A stretch of 64,000 bases of DNA from Notamacropus eugenii (taxonomy: Eukaryota > Chordata > Mammalia > Diprotodontia > Macropodidae), in NCBI RefSeq assembly GCF_028372415.1, contig NC_092872.1:9306001-9370000 (forward strand), in the 5' to 3' direction. A model generated the notes under the pieces. That model was not told the origin of the DNA and searched no databases. It saw only the letters and a program-made list of their open reading frames with translations. The position numbers and the translations under genes are program-made. Positions 36,691 through 56,963 of the stretch are shown one piece after another. The stretch's first letter is position 1. Each line of letters starts with the position of its first letter.

Positions 36691-36879
36691 CCCAAAAATG
36701 TATGTTTCCTATTCTGCACTTGAAGCCCCTCACTTTTCTGGCCAGAGGTGAGTGGTGCGTTTTCTCTCCAGTCCTCTGGACTCTGCTTATTATTGCCTGG
36801 ATCAGAGTTGGGAAGTCTTTTAAATTTGTTTTTCTCTATGTTGTCACTGTTTAAATTGTTTTCACTTCATTCGGCATCA

Positions 36880-38745
36880 TTTCATAGAGGCTTTCTCAGT
36901 TTACTCTGAAACTGTCCATTTCTCATTTCTTGGCACAATAATATTCTTTCCATTCATGACATAACTTTAACCATTCCCCAGAAGGTAGGTATGCATCCCC
37001 TTAGTTCCCAGTTTTTGGTTACTATGAAAAGAGCTGCTGCTACAGCTCCTGAGCCCCTAAAAAATCAATCACACCACCACTGACTCTTTTTTAAAAACAT
37101 ATTTTATTTTTCCTCCAATTACATGTTAAAACAATTTTTAACATTTTGAAGAAGTTTTGAGTTCCAAATTGTGTCCTTCCCTCCTCTCTTCTCCCCTATC
37201 CCCAAGATGGCAGGCAATCAGACATGGGAATAACATCATTGACTTTTGAACATGAAACATTTACTAAATAAGAAGGCAAGCGTAAGAATAACCATACCAT
37301 TCATTCGGTGGAAAGCAGAAGTAACAAAATGCAGCAGTCCACTTGTAAATGGGAGTCATGCTCTTCCACAGATTCAGTGTTCTTGTGTAAGAGTGGCCAT
37401 ATTTGGAGAGACCTTGCAGGGGGGCATGTGAGGAAGAAAACCTAGTGATCCACAGCAATTCACAATTCCGAATGGTAGGCTTAAATTAACTTAGTATCTT
37501 TATTTTCTAAAATGTTTTTTAAAATTACAAAGCATTTTTTCTTCCTCCCATTTCCCCTCATCTCTGCTCCTACTGGGAGAAAAAATAAATACAAAACCTT
37601 TTTATCATATAAGTTCAGTAAAGCAAAACAAATCCCCATATTGGCCATATCCAAAAATATGTTTTCTCCTTTATATTGGTCCATCACCTTTCAGTTATGA
37701 GGCAGGAGAGAAGCATTCTTTATTAGCTCTCTGGAAACATGGAGAATCATTGCACTGATAAGTTCTATCAAATCTTTCCAAATTTATCTTTTTTACAACA
37801 TTGTTTTATAGTGTGAATTCTAGCTCTGGTCACTTCACTTTTGCATCAATTAATATACATATTCTCAAGTTTCTCTGACAGTATTAATTTCTTATAGCAC
37901 AACAGTACTAATTTGGTTAGCCATTCCCCAGTTGATGAGCATTACCTTAGTTTCCAGTTCTTTGCTACTACAAAAAGAACTGCTGTAAATGTTTTTAACC
38001 TATACAACCTTTTCCTCTTTTGGGGGGATAGGTCAATTGTTGGGGTTGAAAGTTAGATTTTGGGGCATAATTCCAAGTTGATAACCACAATTTTTGGACC
38101 AACTCGGAGCTCTACCAAATAACATGCTAGTGAAACCATTTTTCAGAAGCCCCTCCTTTGTCATTATGGGTTTTTGGTTTTTTTTTTGGTCAGCATAGGC
38201 AAAGTGATGGATCTGAGGTGGAACCTCAGAATTTCTTTAATTTGTATTTCTTTAATTATCAGTGATTTGGAGCAATTTTTCATATGGCTGTTCATAAAGT
38301 GTTTCTTCCTTTTGAGAACTGTCTTTTCAAATCCTTTGACAACTTATTAACTGGGGAATGACTCTTATTCTTATAAATTTGAATCAGTTCTTTATATATA
38401 TGTTAGAAATGAGACTTTTATCAGAGAAATTTGCTACCAAGATCCCCCATTAACTGTTTCCCTTCTAATCTTTAACTACTAATTTGTGTAAAACCTTTTA
38501 AATTTTATGTCATCAAAACTGCCCATTTTATTTTGTGTGATCCTCTCTATTACCTATTTATTCATAAACTCTTCCTCTGTCTATAGAGCTGCGAGGCAGT
38601 TTTTCCCTTGCTGTTCTAATGTGCTTATGATATGCCCTTTTATATATAAATCTTGTATCAATTTGGAATTTATCTTAGCATACAGTTTGAGAATTGTAAA
38701 AAATATTGGCAATTCTTCTGGATTCCCAAGTTCAAAACTATATTA
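36880..38745 (-). mobile_element. L1 pieces, antisense, in intron 1
   Basis: 36880-37060, 37090-37440 and 37480-38745 are successive antisense L1 3' pieces. The middle one is the 3' UTR (tttgagttccaaattgtgtc ... ccaagatggcaggcaatcag). The last runs from the 3' UTR into ORF2 (ccattccccagttgatgagc, 'attaactggggaatgactc'). The repeated 3' UTR blocks imply at least two separate, old insertions. Confidence 0.8.
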
Positions 38746-38779
38746 TTATTCTTAATTCCCCCCTCTCTGTTTTGATCTC

Positions 38780-39140
38780 CATAACCTTTCTAGCACCTGA
38801 CTCTGCCTCCCACAGGCCCTCATCACTTCTTTTCTAGGCTATTGTTAACAGTTTCCTAATCAGTTCTTAATCAGGAGAACTCTCACTCCTCTCTGTCCTC
38901 AACACAGCTAGAAAAGTGATTTTCTTTCAGTGCAGATATGACCATGTTACTCCCTTACTCAATAAACATCACTGATTCCTCATTGCATTTAGGATAAAAT
39001 ATTAAAAAAAAAAAACTACTCAGTTTAGTTTTCAAAGCCCTTCACAACTCTGCCCCAACTCTTCCAGCCTTTCTATATATTACTGTCTTCATCTCACACA
39101 TGACATTCCACACAGACACTCTTCTCCATTCCTCTCTCAG
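38780..39140 (+). mobile_element. L2 LINE 3' region, sense
   Basis: caggccctcatcacttcttt, agtgattttctttcagtgca, catcactgattcctcattgc, atttaggataaaatattaaa and caaagcccttcacaactctg keep the L2 3' order. It ends about 230 bp before the SCAN exon. Confidence 0.75.
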
Positions 39141-39377
39141 GGGGGTATGGAAGGGAGCATGTATTGTGATGAGTGTTGTCTTTGCTTTCAGAGTCATGTC
39201 TGTTTAGATCCTCATTACCATTACTGAGCTTTCAAACATGATCATTTTCTTGTATTAAAAGTGTTTTCTGATGTACTGGTAGATAATTCACCGCTCTAAT
39301 CCTGAGGAAAAGCTGAATCTTTAGATTTAGGAACTTCAGTAGGTCCTAACTGGAGGGAGTCTGTCAACTCAGTGAAG

Positions 39378-50009
<10,632 letters not shown>

Positions 50010-51080
50010 GGAACTTTTTTATCATACGTCTAACATTCAACTCCATGAAATTGATAGTGATAAGCTTCATGGGTGTGGGATAGTTTTCACTGCAAGAAAA
50101 CTGATTGATTACCATTCACATTACAAATGCTATGAATGAAAATAATGTGGGAATTTTTTTTTTACAAGGAACATAACCCTTGTTGATCATTCACAATGAG
50201 GAAAAGTAGGGAATTGGAAGAGGGTGGGGAAATTTTTAAAAGAATAAAACACTTGTTGAACCCCACGGGAGAAATGAATGTTAGTTTAGGAATGCCTTCA
50301 TTTGTAAGTCATGCTTTCTATTCTAGACAAGTCATAACAGAAACCATATAAATATGTAATTTGTAACGTAGCCTTTAGGAAGATGTCAAGGTTTCCCTGA
50401 TAGAGAACCCATACTAAGGAGAAATACTACAAATGCAGTGATTATGAAAGAAATTTTAAAGCATAGCTTTGCTGTTCAACAATAGAGTCCTCATTGATGT
50501 TAAGCTATATGATTTATGAGTATGATATAGCCTTGATAGGTAAGAGAACCCTCCCTGGTCACTAAGGAATCCACCCTGATGAGATACTCTCTAAGTAATA
50601 TTAAATATTAAACCAATTCAAAAGCAACCCCCCCTCCCCACAAATGTTTCATCCAACATAATATCAAAAAGTAAAGGAACACTATAAATACATGAATTGG
50701 TGGTTGAATAAAATCCACAACCTATTAAGATAGATTTTCCCAGCACTGTGGGAGAACCTTCAGTTGTATGCCAGTATTTTGTATATAACAGAAAACACAT
50801 AAAAGAAAGCAATGAGTGTGTCATAATGAAACACTAAAAGCTTAACAAAAATCATACCATGGAGAACTACTATGAGTGTCACTGTACAAGTCTTCTGTTG
50901 CAAGTTGTCCCATATCATACATACGAGATCACATGTCAGAGGGAAATGTGTAATTTGTAAAGAAAAGCTCTGGGGTGGAGCTGGAATTTCTCTAAGCATT
51001 GGTTAATTCTTAGTCAGACGAAATACTATAAATATCTTATGTGAGCCTTCAGTTAAAATGGAACCTCAGCTGATCACTGA
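50010..51080 (+). pseudogene. Decayed continuation of the finger array in the 3' UTR
   Basis: The DNA past the stop aligns by eye with the second half of the paralogous exon (6190-7138). tcatacgtctaacattcaac corresponds to the 'cacagttctgacattcaac' unit. Around 50113-50190, acaaatgctatgaatgaaaa and cataacccttgttgatcatt still spell a TFTRN..LVDH finger. Near 50945-50990, gtaatttgtaaagaaaagct and ctggggtggagctggaattt retain the FRWSS finger. Multiple stops and frame shifts interrupt all frames, so it is no longer coding. An AATAAA at 50707-50712 could end the mRNA inside it. Confidence 0.75.
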
Positions 51081-51399
51081 AGAAATTGTTCAAACATCAT
51101 CTGCACAGAAAAGATTCCATTAACTGTCTTTGTAAAAAGATAAGATTTTATTGATGCTTCTTTAATATCATCATGATTATATTCCTCTCTCTTCCAGAGA
51201 GAAATTCCATATAGCAAATAGTACTTTTCAGGATTAAACAAGTTAGCAAACTGACTGAAATATGATAAAAGTCCAAAAACATGTATTGTATCTAACACCT
51301 GTGGCCCTTCCACCCTCACAGAGGGCTGGCTTGGGGGTGTCCTCTCAGTCTGTTCATTCAAGTCCTACTTGATCGTGGTAATTTGGTGAGGTTTCCTTT

Positions 51400-51775
51400 G
51401 GAGTTTTTGGTGTTTGGTTGTTCTTTCCTTTTATGCCGTTGTAATTATCATGTATGTCATTTTGGGGGGCTCTCCTTCACTCTGCATTAGTTCACGTAGA
51501 TCTTGTCCTGTTTCTCTGTATCACATATATCACTTTTTACAGCACAGTAATATTCTATTACAATCATGTATGACAATTTGTTTAGCCATTCCCCCATTGG
51601 ATGGGCATCTGCCTTGTTTCAAATTCTTTGCGATTAAGTTTTTTTATTCATTTTAAACAACTACAAAATGAGAGAAAAGAAAAACATTTCCATATACACC
51701 ACAGCAAACAAAGTTCGTTATTATAAAAAGTGCTGCTGTAAATATTTTGGTGTATATGTGAACTTCTTATTGAGG
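51400..51775 (-). mobile_element. L1 3' fragment, antisense
   Basis: ccattcccccattggatggg, tttcaaattctttgcgatta and aaagtgctgctgtaaatatt match the L1 3' block. About 60 bp of foreign A-rich sequence (51645-51715) splits it. Confidence 0.75.
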
Positions 51776-51794
51776 AAGTAATAATAATTTGCCT

Positions 51795-52145
51795 TGGGGG
51801 ATAAGCCCCATAATGAAGTCAGGAGGAACTGAATTCATATCCAGCCTGGGATACCTCCTAGCTCTGTGTCCTTGGGCAAATGATGTAACCTTTATCTCAG
51901 TTTCCTCAACCATTAAAATGGTGATAATCACAGCACCTATTTCACAGAGTTGTAGTGAGTCTCAACAGAGGTAACGGGGCAGGTAGGTGGGGCAGTGACT
52001 AGGAGTCCAGCTGTGTCCGCAGACACCTGCGTGACTTCCGGTGTAAGCCGGGGAGAACACCACCTACCTCCCAGGATTGCTGTCTAGATCAAATAAGACA
52101 CCCAGTGTCAGCACTCGTGACAGTGCCTGGCAGAGAGGAGGGGCC
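51795..52145 (+). mobile_element. Two adjoining CORE-SINE fragments
   Basis: 51795-51970 is a MIR-like SINE (ctagctctgtgtccttgggc, caaccattaaaatggtgata). 51978-52145 restarts with a marsupial head (ggggcaggtaggtggggcag) and a tail with tcccaggattgctgtctaga. Confidence 0.7.
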
Positions 52146-52199
52146 ACGATCAAACACTAGTGGTGGGAGTGGGCATCCCGGGCTCACTTCCACGCTCAC

Positions 52200-53150
52200 A
52201 GTGTGCCCCTTGCACACGGCGCCTGCTTTTGGCTTTAGGTAGATACTCCCCTCTATGTCTACACTGCAGTTTCAGCTTCTTAAAAAGTGATATACGTTTT
52301 CCAAAGCTCTTTGTGGACAGTTGAGACGTCTTCGTTGTGGGCGTGGCTGCTTCTCGGCCTCCCGCCCCTGTGGTCCCCCGTGGTCCCTCGTGGTCCCTCG
52401 TGCATCCCTGTGCTCCCTGGCCGTTAACCCTTGCCAGATGTTGTGGAAATCGCTTTCCTCCATGTTTTCTTCTGTATTAGACGTTAGGACTGTGCTTGTC
52501 TTACTCCAGGGCTCTGCGGGAGCTTTCTTTGTGAACTTCTGGGCGTGCTTTGTGAAGTGAGGGGGGGTTTTCTCTAAATGTGTGACCGTCGGGGCCCCGA
52601 GGCCCTCGGGCCGCCTCCGACTGCTTCTGTGAACCGGGGTGACCGCCCCGCGTCTGCTACAAGTCGCATATTAAATATTTTTGAAGCCATTCCTTTCTGT
52701 GTTATCGGTGGTGTCGGCCGTACCTCTGCACAATCCGGCCTCTCTCCTAGCCCACAAGGCTGTGACCACGCGTGACCACGCGCGTGCGTGGGGGGGGGGG
52801 GGCTCCGGCCTCAGGCCTCTCGGGTCACTCGGGGCTGGTGACGTGACGGGCCAGTGGGGGCGGGGGGGAGGATGGAGGGCAGTCTTACCTGAGACGTCTG
52901 TGACGCACTGCCGTCCCCCGGACGGCCACATTCACGTCCTTGCCGCAGGGTCGCCTTGCACCCAGCCCGTTTTCTGAGAGCGCTAGACGGCTCCATTGCC
53001 TTTTCCGAAATCGGCCCCTTATTAAGAAAAGTAAAGAGTGGTGGGGGGCCTAGAATCATACCCCTCCGTTGTATTTCCGCCTCCGAGATAGGTTGTTGAA
53101 ATGAACCCGCTATTTCCGGTTCCGGTGGGTGGGAGGGGAAAGGTTTGAGG
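52200..53150. other. GC-rich shoulder of the CpG island, no gene identified
   Basis: GC rises sharply from about 52200. Short tandem runs (gtggtccctc, 52378-52405) and a 14-bp G tract (about 52789-52802) are present. Frames on both strands are composition artefacts. It could hold an antisense first exon driven from the island, but no splice-supported chain was found. Confidence 0.4.
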
Positions 53151-53400
53151 CACTGCGGCAAACTCCTTAAAGTCGCGTGACCGCCGCTGCGGGAGGAAGT
53201 GATTTCATCTCTGTGACCACTCTCTGCCCTCAAAATAATGGAAAAAACAAGATGGCGGTGGTCTGGCGCGACCTGCGCATGTGCGAGCATGCGCCGGCCG
53301 AGGTCCCCACCCGCGCATGCGCAGTTGCGATAGGTCGCACGTCACGATTTGAACGAACGGCGCATGTGCGGCGTCCCAGTTGTCTCTCTAGGGCGGTGGA
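53150..53400. promoter_or_regulatory. CpG-island promoter with NRF-1 and YY1 motifs
   Basis: TATA-less GC-rich core. Perfect NRF-1 consensus cgcgcatgcgca at 53312-53323, with related sites tgcgcatgtgcg (53274-53285), gcatgcgc (53287-53294) and gcgcatgtgcgg (53361-53372). A YY1-type aagatggcgg lies at 53250-53259. These are typical of housekeeping and often bidirectional promoters. It drives the small gene on the + strand; a minus-strand partner cannot be shown. Confidence 0.8.
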
Positions 53401-54569
53401 GCTCGGTGGTAAATGGCGTGCTTGGAAATAGGACTGGCTGGGCGAGAGGGAGAATAGCGTATTAGCTGTATTTTTCGGATTCATCTTTTTAGATTTTGCA
53501 TTGTTTCGGAAAGCTCTCCCCAGATTTGTCTATCTCAGTTGTGTGAAATAATCTGATTCTGTTGACGAGCACGTCTTTCCAAACTGCCTTGTTAGACTGA
53601 CGCACCTGTCGCTTGCTTTCCAGAGCGCTTCAACCAGTTCCGAGGAGGTCGGATCCCTGGAGTCCCGCACCTGGGAGCTGAGATGCCGCAGGAAGAGGTA
53701 GGGGGCCCGCACTGCCGTCTGGAAGCCCGGCCGGGGGAAAGACGGGGTGCAGCCGCCTTGTCGCCCGGGAAGCTTGAGGAGGGGTTAAGGGGAAGGGCCC
53801 CTTTGGTCTGGGGGGGAGGGGTACCGGAAGGGAGGCGTCCCCCAGGCAAGGCGGGGAAGGCCCTGAGCTGCTGGTGCCCCTGCCCCGTGCCCCTCCCCTG
53901 GTGCCCGTGCCCCTCCCCTGGTGCTGATGCCCGTGCCCCTCCCCTGGTGCTGATGCCCGTGCCCCTGCCCCGGTGCCCCCGAGTCGGGCCTCTGGGGGCC
54001 TCTTCAGAGCGTCCAGGAGGAAGCTCGCTCGCGGGTCCTCAGGCCCAGACGCCCGTAGGCAGGTCTCCCCGCTTCTGTAAAAACCCCCCGTAGGCCTCAC
54101 GAGAGCACGAGCCAGAGCCAGAGCCGGAGATGCCGTCTCCGCCTCCGGAGCTCCCCCCGCCTCACCCCGACCACGTGGTCGACGCCGGAGGAGCCTCGGC
54201 GGCAGCCCAGCACCTCCAGCAGTAGCGCGGGCCACGATGGCGAGCCGCCGGCCCCGTCCGCCGGCCTGCAGGTGAATGGGGAGAGTGGGTCCGGGTCCGG
54301 GTCCGGGTCCGGAGGACGCGCCCTGCCCCGATGGAGGCCTGGGGGGCGGCTCTCACCCGGACGGCCCTTCCCCGCAGGCCGTCGGTCAGATGATGCCAGC
54401 CATGGACGTGCCCGGTGGCGCCCAGTCCGGAGAGGAAGCTGCGGGAGAAGAAGCGGAGGCTCTGCAGAACAGGGCGGGCCAGGCCCCCGAGGGAGCCGGC
54501 CCGCCTGAGGACGCCCCCTCCTCCCCGGGCAATTCCATCGCCGACTCCCTCAACGTTCTGTGTCTTTAA
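53364..54569 (+). CDS. Four-exon CpG-island gene, 162-residue protein, unrecognised
   Basis: Coding exons 53364-53408, 53624-53697, 54094-54271 and 54378-54569 join through GTG|gtaaat, gctttccag, GAAGAG|gtaggg, ccccgtag, CTGCAG|gtgaat and ttccccgcag, all GT/AG, phases 0, 2, 0, giving one frame of 162 codons plus TAA. The product starts MCGVPVVSLGRWSSVSAS, has a Ser/Glu patch (TSSEEVGSLES), a basic nuclear-localisation-like run (WELRCRRKRP, then SQSQSRRCRLRLRSS), a Ser/Pro region (QPSTSSSSAGHDGEPP) and an acidic C-terminus (GEEAAGEEAEAL) ending NSIADSLNVLCL. No known domain or membrane segment is visible and I cannot name it. The start Met context is weak (cgcATGt). An alternative frame starts at 53252 with a stronger context. 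Low-complexity GC-rich DNA can keep frames open by chance, so this is a good gene model but an uncertain protein. Confidence 0.6.
53877..53975 (+). repeat. Short VNTR in intron 2 of the small gene
   Basis: Repeats of a cccctcccctggtgc core with gatgcccgtg spacers, about four copies of 18-27 bp. GC-rich and probably variable in length. Confidence 0.85.
54289..54313 (+). repeat. (GGGTCC)n hexamer repeat in intron 3
   Basis: Four units of gggtcc just after donor CTGCAG|gtgaat; it keeps a Gly-Ser frame open by chance. Confidence 0.85.
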
Positions 54570-54994
54570 GCTGGAGGACCGCGGAGCCGGGAGGTCGCGC
54601 CTCTTCTCTGCAGAATTTCTCGAAGTGTTCATTCCATTGCCCTTCATCTCTTGTGTTTTGGCTTTGAGACTAGGCATCTATGTTGGCGAGTGACCGAGGG
54701 AGAGGAGAGCCCTGGACTGCCCTGTGCGGGACTATCCCTGTCCTTTTAAGTGTTACCTGAACTCGAGACCCTTCCAAGCATGCCCCAGTCCTCAACCGCC
54801 TTTTGACGTGTCCACGTGCCAGCTCCTCTTGGGAGTCAGTGTTTTATTGGAACTCATGGGAAGCATTTTCGTGACCTCATTCCCATGGTGGCCTGTAAGA
54901 CTCTCCGAGTTTCCTCACAGGTTTACTGTTGTCTAGAAGTTTGCATGCCTTCCTAAGCTCACAATTTGTGGTTGTAGCAAAAACGTGAAAAAGA

Positions 54995-55021
54995 AATAAA
55001 AAGTTTTCTGTGGCAATTAAA
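54995..55021 (+). terminator. Polyadenylation signals of the small CpG-island gene
   Basis: AATAAA at 54995-55000 and ATTAAA at 55016-55021, about 430-450 bp after the stop, followed by a GT-rich stretch (gtgtatttg). These are suitable for the 3' end of the transcript, which would lie near 55020-55040. Confidence 0.65.
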
Positions 55022-55049
55022 AAGTGTATTTGAAGGCACCTTTGGTGCC

Positions 55050-56140
55050 ATTTTCTTTCCAAGCCTCCTGGTGTTGGCTGGCACGTTGGATATATTCCAA
55101 CTGGTGCACAAATAAGTGATAGAGACCAAGCAGGGTGGGCCTTGAGGTAAGGACTGGGGGGTTATTGGAATGTTGGTGTTTCAGTGATGCGGACCCCTTA
55201 CTTCTGGTAGAGTGACTCTTAAACCTAGATGGGAGAAGAGATGACCTTTGGGATTTTGGGGTTAGGAGGTTTTCCTGCTGTGTGTGAAGTTTTCATTTTT
55301 CATCTCTTCCTTAAAAGGATTGTTTTCGGTTTTTTCCCCTCTTAAACAGAAGTTTTCTAGTGTGTTTGGTGCATTTCCAGGCTTCTTATTGGAAATTTCT
55401 TTTCTTCTGAAGCCCTTTAAAGATACCCTTGGGCCTCCAGAGCCATTCCAAGGAGGGGGGCTGCTCTGTGGAGTGGTCCTGGGGGTGGGGAGCAGTGGAC
55501 CAAGGCCTGAAATGATGCCCCATTTGATATTCTTCCAGAGCTTCGCACTTGTTACTGTTTACTGTACAATCTTCCCCAGGGCAATACCAGGGACCAGATT
55601 CTCCTGAGGCATCTTGCTCTGAACTCTTTACTGAACTCTTCATTTGGGGAACACAGCTTCTCCTTCAGTAACACTTTCCTTCTTCAAAATGTGAAGCTTT
55701 AGTACCGAATTATTAGGAAGCATTAGGATTTCCAGCCTCCAATAGATTTTATCAGATTTCAGAACACATAACATGAACTCTGAAGGATACTGCTATATGT
55801 TTGATATATAAATTATTGTTTGTGATATAGATTTTAATATTGGCTCTTTAGAGAACCATCGTTACGTTGAAAACTAGCGATTTGCTCATTTAATAAGTGC
55901 TGACGTGAGTAAATGCTAAGACAGCCAGTTCAGCCAGTTTGCAGAAGCTGTTCCATTCCATAAAGTAGATGTGTTATGGCAGAACACAGTCCAAACATGG
56001 TATTTAATTCTTAACTGACTTGTTTGTATTAGTAAAATTGATCATGGCAACGCATGGAATAACTTCTTGATTATGCTTAAATTTGTTTTCTCCTGCCTTT
56101 TGAGAAAACATTGTTAGGTATGAGCCAGGGCTCAAAGAAA
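55050..56140. other. Unassigned DNA downstream of the small gene
   Basis: No repeat or gene recognised with confidence. Frames here are short and unsupported by splice sites. Confidence 0.35.
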
Positions 56141-56154
56141 AGCAACAATTAATT

Positions 56155-56926
56155 CTTTTAAAAAATGTTTATTTTTAGTTTCCCATTTCTTCCCTCTGCC
56201 CACCCCAAGACAGCATGCATTCTGATTACCCCTTCCCTCTGTCTGCCCTACGTTCTGAAACACATCTCCCTTCCCTAATCCCCGTCTCTGTTTTCTTGTA
56301 GGGGAAGATAGATTTCTATACCCCATTACCTGTATATTTTATTTCCCAGTTGCATGTAAAAACAATTTTTAACATTCATTTTTAAAACTTTGAGTTCCAA
56401 CTTCTTTCCCTCCCTCCCCACCCATCCCCGCTGAGAAGGCAAGCAATTCCATATATGCTATACATGTGTAGTTATGCAAAAGATTTCCATAATAGTCATG
56501 TTGTGAAAGACTATTTCCCTCTATCCTATCCTATCCCCCATGTATTCTATTCTCTCTTTTATCCTTGTCCCTCCCCAAAAGTGTCTACTTCTAATTACCC
56601 CCTCCTCCTTTCTGTCTTCCCCCCCACTTATCCCCTTCTCCCCTACTTTCCTGTAGTGTAAGATAGATTTTTCATATCAAATTGAGTGTGCATGTTATTC
56701 CCTCTTTAAGCTAAATGTGATGAGAGTAAGATTCATTTTTTCCCACTCACCTCCCTCCTCTTCCCCTCCATTGAAGAAGCTTTTTCTTGTCTGTTTTATG
56801 TGAGATAATTTGTTCCATTCTGTTTCTCCCTTTCTCCTCTCAATATATTTCCCTCTCACCTCTTAATTTTATTTTTTTAGATATCCTTTCCTATTCAGCG
56901 CTCTGTTGATATATGTATATATATAC

Positions 56927-56963
<37 letters not shown>

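Noticed and set aside
53630-54677. Long antisense frames of 171-201 codons across the CpG island
   Set aside because: High GC removes stop codons on both strands; no splice chain or domain supports them, and a sense gene model explains the region.
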